Assembly (NCBI GenBank): GCA_045536365.1
Contig: JAZSNL010000024.1
Coordinates: 1-64,000, forward strand
Length of the DNA stretch: 64,000 nt
Reading direction: 5' to 3'
Origin: JAZSNL01 sp045536365
GTDB taxonomy: Bacteria; Bacillota_I; Bacilli_A; ML615J-28; CAG-313
Shown here: in pieces, positions 8,567-16,185 of the stretch
Numbering within the stretch: position 1 is the first letter of the stretch
How the letters are laid out: every line of letters starts with the position of its first letter
Notes under the pieces: model-generated
The model's database searches: none
Seen by the model: the letters and a program-made list of their open reading frames with translations, nothing else
What the model was told of the DNA's origin: nothing
Made by a program: the position numbers and the translations under genes

Positions 8567-9880
8567 ATGGAAGATATCGTAAAAAAAGGTGGATCATCAA
8601 GCGGTAATAGTGGTTTTGAAGGTCTTACTTCTAATAATAAACATTTAGCTGAATTAAAAAGAGCTTATCAAGAAGTTGTAGAGTTTGAAAAAGAAATGTA
8701 TGAAGAATACGCTAAACGTAATCCTAAATATAAACACTCATTAGATTACGTATTAGGTGAATTTGATTGTTTCTATCAATCTGTTTTTCTATTAACTGCT
8801 ATTGCAGATACAAGTTTTTCAAGAGAAGAAATAGCTGTAATTAAAGCATTAACTGATTATGCAGATGTATTTAATGATAAAGATATTCAAGTTTTTGCTA
8901 ATTTAAATGAAGCTACATTTAAAGAAATCGTTGAAAGATGTAAACAACATGTCTTTAATGTTCCTGAATTAATTAAAATTGTTATTGAATTAGATAAAGG
9001 TGAAGATACAGTTCCAAATAGAATTTCTTCATTATTAATCCATATTACAAATTCATTCCTTGTATTTGCAACTATTGATGATGCAGGAAGAGAAGGTTTC
9101 CAAGCTGAAATTAGTTTCTTTAATACTTCACTTCAAAAAGTATTTGAATATGCAGAATTACACGGTGTAAAAGTTTTATGTGAAGAAGAAGTTGAAATTG
9201 AACTTGAACGTCGTAGAGATGCAGGTAGTTTAAATAGTGCAGCTGTTACTGCTAATGATGTAATTACTATTTCTGATATGGAAGAATTAAAAGCTCATGC
9301 TGAAAAAACAGTTGTTTATATTGAAGCTTATTCAAGTGAAGGCAGTGGATCAGGTTCTGGTTTCATTATTTCTCCTGATGGTTATGCCGTAACTGCGGCT
9401 CACGTTGTTAGAGGTGCAGAAGAAATTCGTGTAAGAATTAGACCAAATGGTAATAATGGCCCAAGTATTTTTGCTGCTGCAAAAGTTGTTGTTGCATTAA
9501 AACATGCTGATATGGCATTAATTAAAATTGATGCAGTTGGCTTATCATATTTAAGCATGTTAGAAGAAAGTAAAGATGCTGAACCTGGAGAACCAATTTA
9601 TTTAATCGGTTATCCACTAGGTGCAATGGTTTCTGATAATCGTAATGTATTAAATTACACTATGACTCAAGGAAATGTTTCTGCAAAACAACATAAAAAC
9701 GGATATGATTTAACATTAATTGATATCTTAGCTGTACAAGGTAATTCAGGTGGTCCTATTATTTCAGCAAAAACAGGACAAGTTGTTGGTATCTTATTAG
9801 GTGCATTCGTAGCTGGTTCTGCCCCTGTTGTATATATGAGACCTATTAAATATGTATGGCAAAGATTCCTTGTAAAATAA
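8567..9880 (+). CDS. Trypsin-like serine protease with N-terminal helical (TerB-like) domain
   Basis: 437 residues with no signal peptide or membrane segment, so probably cytoplasmic. After a Gly/Ser-rich N-terminus, residues about 25-210 are all-helical. The stretch LLTAIADTSFSREE...ALTDYADVF resembles TerB/DjlA-type helical domains, a tentative reading. The C-terminal half is an S1C/DegP-type chymotrypsin fold with an intact triad: H279 in TAAHVV, D315 in HADMALI, S394 in GNSGGP. There is no PDZ domain, unlike HtrA. The start follows GAGGTG with 7-nt spacing. It lies 22 bp upstream of ftsZ with no terminator between, so ftsZ is probably cotranscribed. Substrate unknown. Confidence 0.8.
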   Translation: MEDIVKKGGSSSGNSGFEGLTSNNKHLAELKRAYQEVVEFEKEMYEEYAKRNPKYKHSLDYVLGEFDCFYQSVFLLTAIADTSFSREEIAVIKALTDYADVFNDKDIQVFANLNEATFKEIVERCKQHVFNVPELIKIVIELDKGEDTVPNRISSLLIHITNSFLVFATIDDAGREGFQAEISFFNTSLQKVFEYAELHGVKVLCEEEVEIELERRRDAGSLNSAAVTANDVITISDMEELKAHAEKTVVYIEAYSSEGSGSGSGFIISPDGYAVTAAHVVRGAEEIRVRIRPNGNNGPSIFAAAKVVVALKHADMALIKIDAVGLSYLSMLEESKDAEPGEPIYLIGYPLGAMVSDNRNVLNYTMTQGNVSAKQHKNGYDLTLIDILAVQGNSGGPIISAKTGQVVGILLGAFVAGSAPVVYMRPIKYVWQRFLVK

Positions 9881-9902
9881 GAAAAGAGAGGAAGATATAA
9901 AT

Positions 9903-11006
9903 ATGGTGGATGAAAGAGACAATTTGTTTCCAGATAAACCCATCCTAAAAGTCATAGGTGTAGGTGGTGGCGGTGGTAATGCCGTTAATCGTATGATTGA
10001 TCACGATGTTCAAGGTGTTGAATATATTGCAATCAATACTGACTGTCAAGTATTACGTTCATCACGTGCTGACACTCGTATTCAAATTGGTAAGAAAATA
10101 ACAAAAGGTTTAGGTGCTGGTGCAAACCCAGTTGTAGGTAGAGAAGCAGCTGAAGAAAATGTAGAAGAAATTAGAAAATGCATGGAAGATGCTGATTTAG
10201 TATTTATTACAACAGGTATGGGTGGAGGCACAGGCACTGGTGCAGCTCCTGTTATTGCGAGAATCGCAAAAGAAATCGGATGTGTAGTTGTTGGTGTTGT
10301 TACTAAACCTTTCAGTTTTGAAGGTAAGAAAAGAATGATTCAAGCTCTTCAAGGTATTGAAGAAATGAGACCATATGTTGATACATTAATAACTGTTCCT
10401 AATGATAAATTATTAGAAATTATCGGAACTAATACAACATATCAAGAAGCTTTTGCTGAAGCTGATAGAGTGCTAGAACAAGGTGTGAGAGGTATAGCTG
10501 ATATTATTTCTAATCCTGGTTTAATTAACGTTGACTTTGCAGACGTTAAAACAGTATTATCAGGTAAAGGTACTGCATTAATGGGTATTGGTTATGCAAG
10601 TGGACCTAATAGAGCTGTAGAAGCTGCAAGAATGGCAATTAGCAGCCCATTATTAGAAATTGATATTAATGGTGCTACAGATGCGATTATTCAAATTACT
10701 GCTTCTGAAGATATGACATTAGCTGAAGTAAGTGATGTAATTACAGAAATTAGAAATGCTTCTTCAACAGAAATCGATATCATTCATGGTACAGGATATA
10801 ACTATGATTTAGATGGTGAAATGTTTGTTACTGTTATCGCAACAGGTTTCGACGCAACAAATGCTCAAAAAGTTGAAACTCCTAGAGTAGAAACTCATGA
10901 AGAACCAAAAACAGTGAAAACTCCAGTTGTTGGTGGTGGATCTACTTCTGAAAAAGGTAAGGAAGTTAAACCATCAAATGTACCAAGTTGGTTACAAAAT
11001 AGATAA
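9903..11006 (+). CDS. ftsZ: Cell division protein FtsZ
   Basis: Tubulin-like GTPase forming the division ring, and in sporulators the polar septum. 367 residues. The nucleotide loop GVGGGGGNAV lies near residue 20, the tubulin signature MGGGTGTGAAP near residue 105, and the T7 loop NVDFADV supplies the catalytic Asp pair. A short variable linker leads to a terminal peptide VPSWLQNR, a version of the conserved tail that binds FtsA and other partners. No ftsA lies upstream; a protease gene takes its place. A terminator begins over the stop codon. Confidence 0.97.
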   Translation: MVDERDNLFPDKPILKVIGVGGGGGNAVNRMIDHDVQGVEYIAINTDCQVLRSSRADTRIQIGKKITKGLGAGANPVVGREAAEENVEEIRKCMEDADLVFITTGMGGGTGTGAAPVIARIAKEIGCVVVGVVTKPFSFEGKKRMIQALQGIEEMRPYVDTLITVPNDKLLEIIGTNTTYQEAFAEADRVLEQGVRGIADIISNPGLINVDFADVKTVLSGKGTALMGIGYASGPNRAVEAARMAISSPLLEIDINGATDAIIQITASEDMTLAEVSDVITEIRNASSTEIDIIHGTGYNYDLDGEMFVTVIATGFDATNAQKVETPRVETHEEPKTVKTPVVGGGSTSEKGKEVKPSNVPSWLQNR

Positions 11007-11035
11007 GAGATAAGGTAAACTTATCTCTTTTTTTT
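11005..11035 (+). terminator. Terminator after ftsZ
   Basis: 10-bp stem 11005-11014 / 11020-11029, GTAAA loop, T-run to 11035. The T-run contains the start of the next promoter's -35. Confidence 0.88.
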
Positions 11036-11066
11036 GACAAAATATTAATATAAAAAAATATATAAT
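11034..11066 (+). promoter_or_regulatory. Candidate spoIIG promoter with a long spacer
   Basis: TTGACA at 11034-11039 and TATAAT at 11061-11066 are 21 bp apart, too long for ordinary sigma-A use. The B. subtilis spoIIG promoter is known for a 22-bp spacer and activation by Spo0A. The complement of 11033-11041 reads TTTGTCAAA, one mismatch from the Spo0A box TTGTCGAA, and it overlaps the -35. Spo0A control is inferred. An alternative TATATA -10 at 11059 would give a 19-bp spacer. Confidence 0.6.
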
Positions 11067-11083
11067 CATATTGGAGGACTAAA

Positions 11084-11767
11084 ATGATTGTATATTTAGA
11101 TTTGGTTATTATATCAACAATAATAGTAAATTTTGCTTTTATTAAATTAATATCAGTAATATTTAATGAAAAAATAAATATTATTAGAGTTATTATAGGA
11201 TTAATACTTTGTATCATTTCATTGTTTTTGTTTATTATGCCATTAGAAATATATAATCTAAGATACTTTGTAGGTATTATTATAGGTAGTATAAGTTTTA
11301 AATATTATGATGTAAGAAATTTTATTATTAAAATAACAACATTTTATTTATTAAATCTATCGTTTATTGGCACATTAGTAGTTTTTAATATTCATAGTGT
11401 TTTAATTATGTTTATTGCGTTAGGGTTTATTATTGTTTTATATATTATTGAAAATTATAAAAATAAAATAAATAAATATTATCAAGTTATAATTAATAAT
11501 AAAAAATATAAAGCTATTTTAGATACTGGTAACGAAGCTTATTATCAAAATATTCCTGTTGTTTTTATTAATTCAAAACACTTTAATGATGATTTTAAGG
11601 AAACAGGAATGTTGACAATAACATCAGTTGCAAATGTTGATATTGTAAAAATATATAAGGGACCTGTATTAAAAATTAATAATAAAGAAATAGAAGTTGT
11701 ATATTCTTTTAGTAATACTTTACAATATGATTTAATTCTCCATAATGAAATAGGGGGAATAATATGA
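11084..11767 (+). CDS. spoIIGA: Sporulation sigma-E processing peptidase SpoIIGA
   Basis: Membrane aspartic protease of the mother cell that cleaves pro-sigma-E after a forespore signal. 227 residues, shorter than the roughly 300 of B. subtilis. The N-terminal ~125 residues form about five hydrophobic segments. The soluble domain has the catalytic motif ILDTGN with Asp147. It starts after GGAGG and its TGA overlaps the sigE ATG (ATGA), so the two are coupled. Family similarity is weak outside the DTGN region, but the position before sigE makes the call secure. Confidence 0.92.
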   Translation: MIVYLDLVIISTIIVNFAFIKLISVIFNEKINIIRVIIGLILCIISLFLFIMPLEIYNLRYFVGIIIGSISFKYYDVRNFIIKITTFYLLNLSFIGTLVVFNIHSVLIMFIALGFIIVLYIIENYKNKINKYYQVIINNKKYKAILDTGNEAYYQNIPVVFINSKHFNDDFKETGMLTITSVANVDIVKIYKGPVLKINNKEIEVVYSFSNTLQYDLILHNEIGGII

Positions 11768-12471
11768 TAAAAGCATTAATAAGATTTTTTAATAAATTAT
11801 TTAAAAGAAAAAAACATAGTTACTATATAAATAGTAGTAATGTTTTACCTCCTCCTTTAGATGAAAAAGAAGAATTAGAATATTTATTAAAATCTAAAGA
11901 AGGAGATTTAGAAGCAAGAAATACTTTAATAGTTCATAATCTAAGATTAGTAGTTTTTATTGCAAAAAAGTTTCAATCTACTAAAATTAATATTGAAGAT
12001 TTAATTAGTATCGGATCTATGGGATTAATAAAAGGAGTTCAAACGTTTAATCCTGATAAAAATATTAAATTAGCAACATATGCATCTAGATGCATAGAAA
12101 ATGAAATATTGATGTATTTAAGAAAAAATCAAAGAGCCAAACAAGAATATTCTCTTGATGAAGTGTTAAGTGTAGATAGTGAAGGAAATGAAATGATTCT
12201 GGCGGATGTTTTATGGAGCGATGAACCAGAATCATTGGATAAACTAACAGCAGAAGAAGATAAAGAAAATTTATATAAGGCTATTAACAAATTAAACAAA
12301 AGAGAAAAAGAAATTATTATAATGCGATTTGGACTATTTGGAACAACAGCTATGACTCAAAAGGAAGTAGCAGATGCGTTAGGCATATCACAATCATATA
12401 TATCTCGATTAGAAAAAAGAATATTTGAAAAGATGCGACAGGAGATTGCATCTTATGCGAAAATAGCGTAA
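11764..12471 (+). CDS. sigE: Pro-sigma-E, mother-cell sporulation sigma factor
   Basis: 235 residues. The first ~20 are basic and amphipathic (FFNKLFKRKK), then YYINSSN and LPPPL, matching the B. subtilis pro-sequence and the YY cleavage neighbourhood. Region 2 carries LIVHNLRLVVFIAKKF, IEDLISIGSMGLIKG and KLATYASRCIENEILMYLR. Region 3 has the SLDEVL / EGNEMILADVL element typical of sigma-E. Region 4.2 is a helix-turn-helix ALGISQSYISRLEKR. It should direct early mother-cell genes, plausibly cotJ, spoVM and cse60 in this window. A GGGGG ribosome site lies inside spoIIGA. Confidence 0.95.
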   Translation: MIKALIRFFNKLFKRKKHSYYINSSNVLPPPLDEKEELEYLLKSKEGDLEARNTLIVHNLRLVVFIAKKFQSTKINIEDLISIGSMGLIKGVQTFNPDKNIKLATYASRCIENEILMYLRKNQRAKQEYSLDEVLSVDSEGNEMILADVLWSDEPESLDKLTAEEDKENLYKAINKLNKREKEIIIMRFGLFGTTAMTQKEVADALGISQSYISRLEKRIFEKMRQEIASYAKIA

Positions 12472-12509
12472 AGTAAAAACATAAAAATATTAATTTATAT
12501 TTTAAATAT

Positions 12510-12539
12510 GTATAAAACAAATTAATATTACGCATAATT
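12510..12539 (+). promoter_or_regulatory. Candidate forespore (sigma-G/F) promoter of sigG
   Basis: GTATA at 12510-12514, an 18-bp spacer and CATAATT at 12533-12539 fit the sigma-G consensus as I recall it (GHATR-18-CATnHTA) with one mismatch. Autoregulation of sigG by sigma-G is known in B. subtilis. The background is very AT-rich, so chance is not excluded. Confidence 0.5.
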
Positions 12540-12556
12540 TTGGTGGGGGGATATAT

Positions 12557-13327
12557 ATGCGTAGCGTCGTTGAAATTACCGGCATTAACACAGCCGAATT
12601 AAAAGTTATTGATCCAGATTTAGTGATGGATCTTATTAAAAGAAGTCAAGAAGGAGATCTTCTTGCGAGAGATGAATTATATTATGGCAATATGAAGTTA
12701 GTTTTAAGTGTAGTAAAAAAATTTAATAACCGAGGAGAAAATCTAGATGATTTATTTCAAGTAGGATCAATGGGCCTTTTAAAAGCAATTGATAACTTTG
12801 ATTTTTCTCATGGTGTTAAGTTTTCTACATATGCAGTACCAATGATAATAGGTGAAATAAGAAGATATTTAAGAGATAATTCAAAAATTAGAATATCAAG
12901 ATCGATTAAAGACACTGCATATCAAGTTTTTCAATATAAAGAAAAATATATACAAGAACATGGAATTGAACCGAGTATAGAACAAATTGCAGAAGCTTTA
13001 GAAAGAGAAGTTGTTGATATTGTTATTGCGTTAGAAGCTATACAAGAACCTGTTTCTATATACACACCAATCTTTAATAATGGTGGAGATGAAATATATT
13101 TAGCTGATCAAATACCTGATGAAAATGATAGTGAAGAAAAAAGATTAAACAAAATGATTATTGAAGAAGGGATTAAAAATTTAGATGAAAGATTAAAAGG
13201 TATTATATATAGCAGATACTATGATAATAAAACACAAATGGAAATAGCCGAAGAATTAGGTATATCTCAAGCACAAGTTTCTAGATTAGAAAAAAGTGCA
13301 TTAAGAAAAATTTTTAATTTAGAATAA
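12557..13327 (+). CDS. sigG: Forespore sigma factor sigma-G
   Basis: 256 residues. The N-terminal VEITGINTAELKVI is the sigma-G anti-sigma-binding segment (VEICGVDTSKLPVL in B. subtilis). Region 2 reads GNMKLVLSVVKKFNNRG, DDLFQVGSMGLLKAIDNF and VKFSTYAVPMIIGEIRR. Region 4.2 is GISQAQVSRLEK. It directs late forespore genes such as SASPs. It lies 85 bp after sigE, with its own candidate forespore promoter and a GGGGGG ribosome site at 12545-12550. sigF resembles it closely, but position and N-terminus favour sigG. Confidence 0.93.
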   Translation: MRSVVEITGINTAELKVIDPDLVMDLIKRSQEGDLLARDELYYGNMKLVLSVVKKFNNRGENLDDLFQVGSMGLLKAIDNFDFSHGVKFSTYAVPMIIGEIRRYLRDNSKIRISRSIKDTAYQVFQYKEKYIQEHGIEPSIEQIAEALEREVVDIVIALEAIQEPVSIYTPIFNNGGDEIYLADQIPDENDSEEKRLNKMIIEEGIKNLDERLKGIIYSRYYDNKTQMEIAEELGISQAQVSRLEKSALRKIFNLE

Positions 13328-13335
13328 TATATTTA

Positions 13336-13366
13336 TTAACACATTTACCTTTTTATATGGTATAAT
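13336..13366 (+). promoter_or_regulatory. Extended -10 promoter of ung
   Basis: TATAAT 13361-13366 preceded by TGG. The best -35 is TTAACA 13336-13341 with a 19-bp spacer, so it probably relies on the extended -10. Confidence 0.6.
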
Positions 13367-13386
13367 AAATATAGAGAGGTATATAT

Positions 13387-14031
13387 ATGACTTGGGAAGA
13401 ATTATTAAAACAAGAGAAAGAAAAAGAATATTTTAAACAATTAATTTCATTTGTTGAAACTGAGTATCAAGAAAACACTGTTTTCCCACCTAAAGAAGAA
13501 ATATTTAATGCTTTAACATATACACCTTATGATAAAGTTAAAGTTGTTTTAATTGGACAAGACCCTTATTCAACAAAAGGTTTTGCGAATGGACTTGCTT
13601 TTTCTGTTAATCCTGATATTAAATTACCAAAGAGTTTACAAAATATATTTAAAGAATTAGTAGATGATTTAGATATATCATATCCTTCTAATGGCGATTT
13701 AACTATATGGGCAAAAAATGGTGTATTATTATTAAATACTATTTTAACAGTAAGAGAAGGTAAACCTTTATCACATCAAAAAAAAGGTTGGGAAAAATTT
13801 ACATTAAAAATTATTGAACAGTTAAATGAAAGAGAAGAACCTATTGCTTTTTTATTACTAGGTAATAAAGCAAAAGAATTAGCTAAATATATAACTAATT
13901 CTAATCATTATATTATTGAAACTTCTCATCCTTCTCCTCTAGGAGCATATCAAGGATTCTTGGGCAGTAAGGTGTTTTCAAAATGTTGTAAATGTTTAAA
14001 TCTTTCTAAAGACTTTTGGAGATTGCCGTAA
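13387..14031 (+). CDS. ung: Uracil-DNA glycosylase, family 1
   Basis: Excises uracil from DNA to start base-excision repair. 214 residues, typical. The catalytic Asp motif GQDPY and the C-terminal HPSPLGAYQGF (catalytic His) are present, with GLAFSV and LLLNTILTVREG between. The residues after GQDPY are unusual: S-T-K replace the usual H-x-P of the water-activating loop, so the normally invariant His is absent. Otherwise complete. The downstream ECF gene overlaps the stop by 1 nt. Confidence 0.92.
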   Translation: MTWEELLKQEKEKEYFKQLISFVETEYQENTVFPPKEEIFNALTYTPYDKVKVVLIGQDPYSTKGFANGLAFSVNPDIKLPKSLQNIFKELVDDLDISYPSNGDLTIWAKNGVLLLNTILTVREGKPLSHQKKGWEKFTLKIIEQLNEREEPIAFLLLGNKAKELAKYITNSNHYIIETSHPSPLGAYQGFLGSKVFSKCCKCLNLSKDFWRLP

Positions 14032-14582
14032 TGAAGGAAAAAATAAAAGTTAAAAAATTAGTGATATTATCACTTTTAATGGCGATGACAACAGTTTTAA
14101 AATTTGTAAGCATAGGTAATGGAGAATTCAGAATAAGCTTATTTGAAATACCTATTATACTTGCAGGTATTATATCAGGTCCATTAATGGGGATAATAGT
14201 AGCTTTTGGTGGAGATTTAATATATGGAATAATAGGAGGATATTCATATTCTTTTATAATGTCTTTATCCGCAATGATGTGGGGATTAATGGGTGGACTT
14301 TTATATAAGAAAAAAGTTAAAATTATCCCATTAGTATTATTAATATTAATAACTTCAATTTTAACTACTATTAATAATTCATTCCAACAATATATATGGT
14401 ATAAAGAAGGTATGTGGGCAAGATTACCACTTCGAATAGTAGTAATGTCAATTAAAATAGTATTATTACCAATACTTGTATATATATTACATAGTCGTAT
14501 ATTTGAAACAAAGAATTCAAAAGATAGTGATAAAAAGACAAAAAAGATTAGATTAAAAAGAAGAAAACGAAATATCGTATAG
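14031..14582 (+). CDS. ECF transporter substrate-binding subunit, FolT-like
   Basis: 183 residues with six hydrophobic segments: S-component of an energy-coupling-factor vitamin importer. The motifs VLKFVSIGNGEFRISLFEIP, AGIISGPLMG and GGDLIYGIIGG, plus the late Arg-rich LPLRIV, match the folate-specific (FolT) subgroup best. The ligand is inferred. The energising EcfA/A'/T module is not in the window. ATG 14031 overlaps the ung stop and has a GGAG site at 14018-14021. The tail is strongly basic (KKTKKIRLKRRKR). Confidence 0.75.
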   Translation: MKEKIKVKKLVILSLLMAMTTVLKFVSIGNGEFRISLFEIPIILAGIISGPLMGIIVAFGGDLIYGIIGGYSYSFIMSLSAMMWGLMGGLLYKKKVKIIPLVLLILITSILTTINNSFQQYIWYKEGMWARLPLRIVVMSIKIVLLPILVYILHSRIFETKNSKDSDKKTKKIRLKRRKRNIV

Positions 14583-14583
14583 A

Positions 14584-14612
14584 TTGAAAAAAATACTAAA
14601 ATTTGATATAAT
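14584..14612 (+). promoter_or_regulatory. Sigma-A promoter of gpmI-eno
   Basis: TTGAAA 14584-14589, 17-bp spacer, TATAAT 14607-14612 with extended TGA. Confidence 0.85.
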
Positions 14613-14652
14613 ACATAAGGAAATAAACTTGAAATAATAAGGAGTAATAAAT

Positions 14653-16173
14653 ATGAGTCAAAAGAAATTAGTCATGTTAGCGATTATGGATGGCTTTGGT
14701 ATAAGAAAAGAAATAAAAGGTAATGCGATTGCGGCTGCAAGAACACCTAATATTGATTATTTAATGAAAAAATATCCTAACACAACTATTGAAGCAAGTG
14801 GTGAAGCTGTTGGTTTACCAGCAGGACAATTTGGTAATAGTGAAGTAGGACATATGAATATTGGTGCAGGTAGAGTTGTATTCCAATCATTAACAAGAGT
14901 TAATATTGCGGTAAGAGAAGAAACTTTAGAAAAAATGCCTGCTATCGCAACTGCATTTGATCACGCAAAACAAAATCATTCTGCATTACATATTATGGGA
15001 TTAATGTCTCCTGGTGGAGTTCATTCTCATATGGATCATATTATTTATTTAATGAATAAGGCAAATGATTATGGAATCGAAAATGTATATGTACACGCAT
15101 TCTTAGATGGTAGAGATGTTCCACCTAGATCTGCAAAAGAATATTTAGAAACATTAGATGCTGCAAGAAAAGAAAACGTTCATATTGGTGTAGTATCAGG
15201 TCGTTATTATGCAATGGACCGTGATAAAAACTATGATAGAACACAAAAAGCATATGATGCCTTAGTATATGGTGAAGCAGCACATAAGGATTTAATTGGT
15301 GGTTTATTGGAATCATATAGTAATGACGTAAGTGATGAATTTGTAGTTCCTTATATTGTAACTGAAGGATCAAATATTAAAGAAAATGATGCAGTAGTTT
15401 TTGCTAACTTCCGTCCTGATAGAGCAATTCAAATTAGTATGGCTTTAACTAATCCTACAGAAACTACTATGAAAAAATATGAAGAATTCAAAAACTTATG
15501 TTATGTATCTATGATGCAATATAGTGAAAAAGTAAAAGGATTAGTAAACTTTGGTTTACAAGAATTAAATGACTTATATGGAGATGTTATATCTCAAAAT
15601 GGTTTAAGACAATTAAGAATAGCTGAAACAGAAAAATATGCACACGTTACATTCTTCTTTGATGGTGGTGTTGATAAAGAAATTGAAGGTGCCGATAGAA
15701 TTTTAGTAGAATCACCTAAAGTTGCAACATTTGATTTAAAACCTGAAATGTCTGCATATGAAGTTACAGAAAAAGTAGTTGAAGCTATTAATAAAGATAT
15801 ATATGATACAATCATTCTTAACTTCGCAAACTGCGATATGGTAGGGCATACTGCAGTATGGGAAGCTGTAGTAAAAGCAGTTGAAGTAGTTGATGAATGT
15901 ATGGGTAAAGTATATGAAGCTGTAAAAGGTGTAGATGGAACATTAATTATAATTGCCGATCATGGTAATGCAGATACTGTTTATGATGAAGAAGGAAACC
16001 TTGTTTCTGCTCATACAACTAGTCCTGTTCCATTTATTATCACAAATGAAAATGTTGAATTACATTCAACAGGTAATTTAGGAGATGTAGCTCCTACAAT
16101 GCTACAATTATTAGATATTAAACAACCTGCTGCAATGACAGGTAAAAGTATGATTAAAGCAATTAGAAAATAA
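14653..16173 (+). CDS. gpmI: 2,3-bisphosphoglycerate-independent phosphoglycerate mutase
   Basis: Interconverts 3- and 2-phosphoglycerate in glycolysis through a phosphoserine, using two metal ions. 506 residues, full length. Metal and catalytic motifs of the alkaline-phosphatase superfamily are MDGFG near residue 13, the nucleophile Ser in FGNSEVGHMNIGAG near residue 65, GLMSPGGVHSH, DGRDVPP, the late NFANCDMVGHT and ADHGNAD. It is paired with eno 12 bp downstream under one promoter, so two consecutive glycolytic steps are co-expressed. Confidence 0.97.
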   Translation: MSQKKLVMLAIMDGFGIRKEIKGNAIAAARTPNIDYLMKKYPNTTIEASGEAVGLPAGQFGNSEVGHMNIGAGRVVFQSLTRVNIAVREETLEKMPAIATAFDHAKQNHSALHIMGLMSPGGVHSHMDHIIYLMNKANDYGIENVYVHAFLDGRDVPPRSAKEYLETLDAARKENVHIGVVSGRYYAMDRDKNYDRTQKAYDALVYGEAAHKDLIGGLLESYSNDVSDEFVVPYIVTEGSNIKENDAVVFANFRPDRAIQISMALTNPTETTMKKYEEFKNLCYVSMMQYSEKVKGLVNFGLQELNDLYGDVISQNGLRQLRIAETEKYAHVTFFFDGGVDKEIEGADRILVESPKVATFDLKPEMSAYEVTEKVVEAINKDIYDTIILNFANCDMVGHTAVWEAVVKAVEVVDECMGKVYEAVKGVDGTLIIIADHGNADTVYDEEGNLVSAHTTSPVPFIITNENVELHSTGNLGDVAPTMLQLLDIKQPAAMTGKSMIKAIRK

Positions 16174-16185
16174 AGGAGAATAGAT

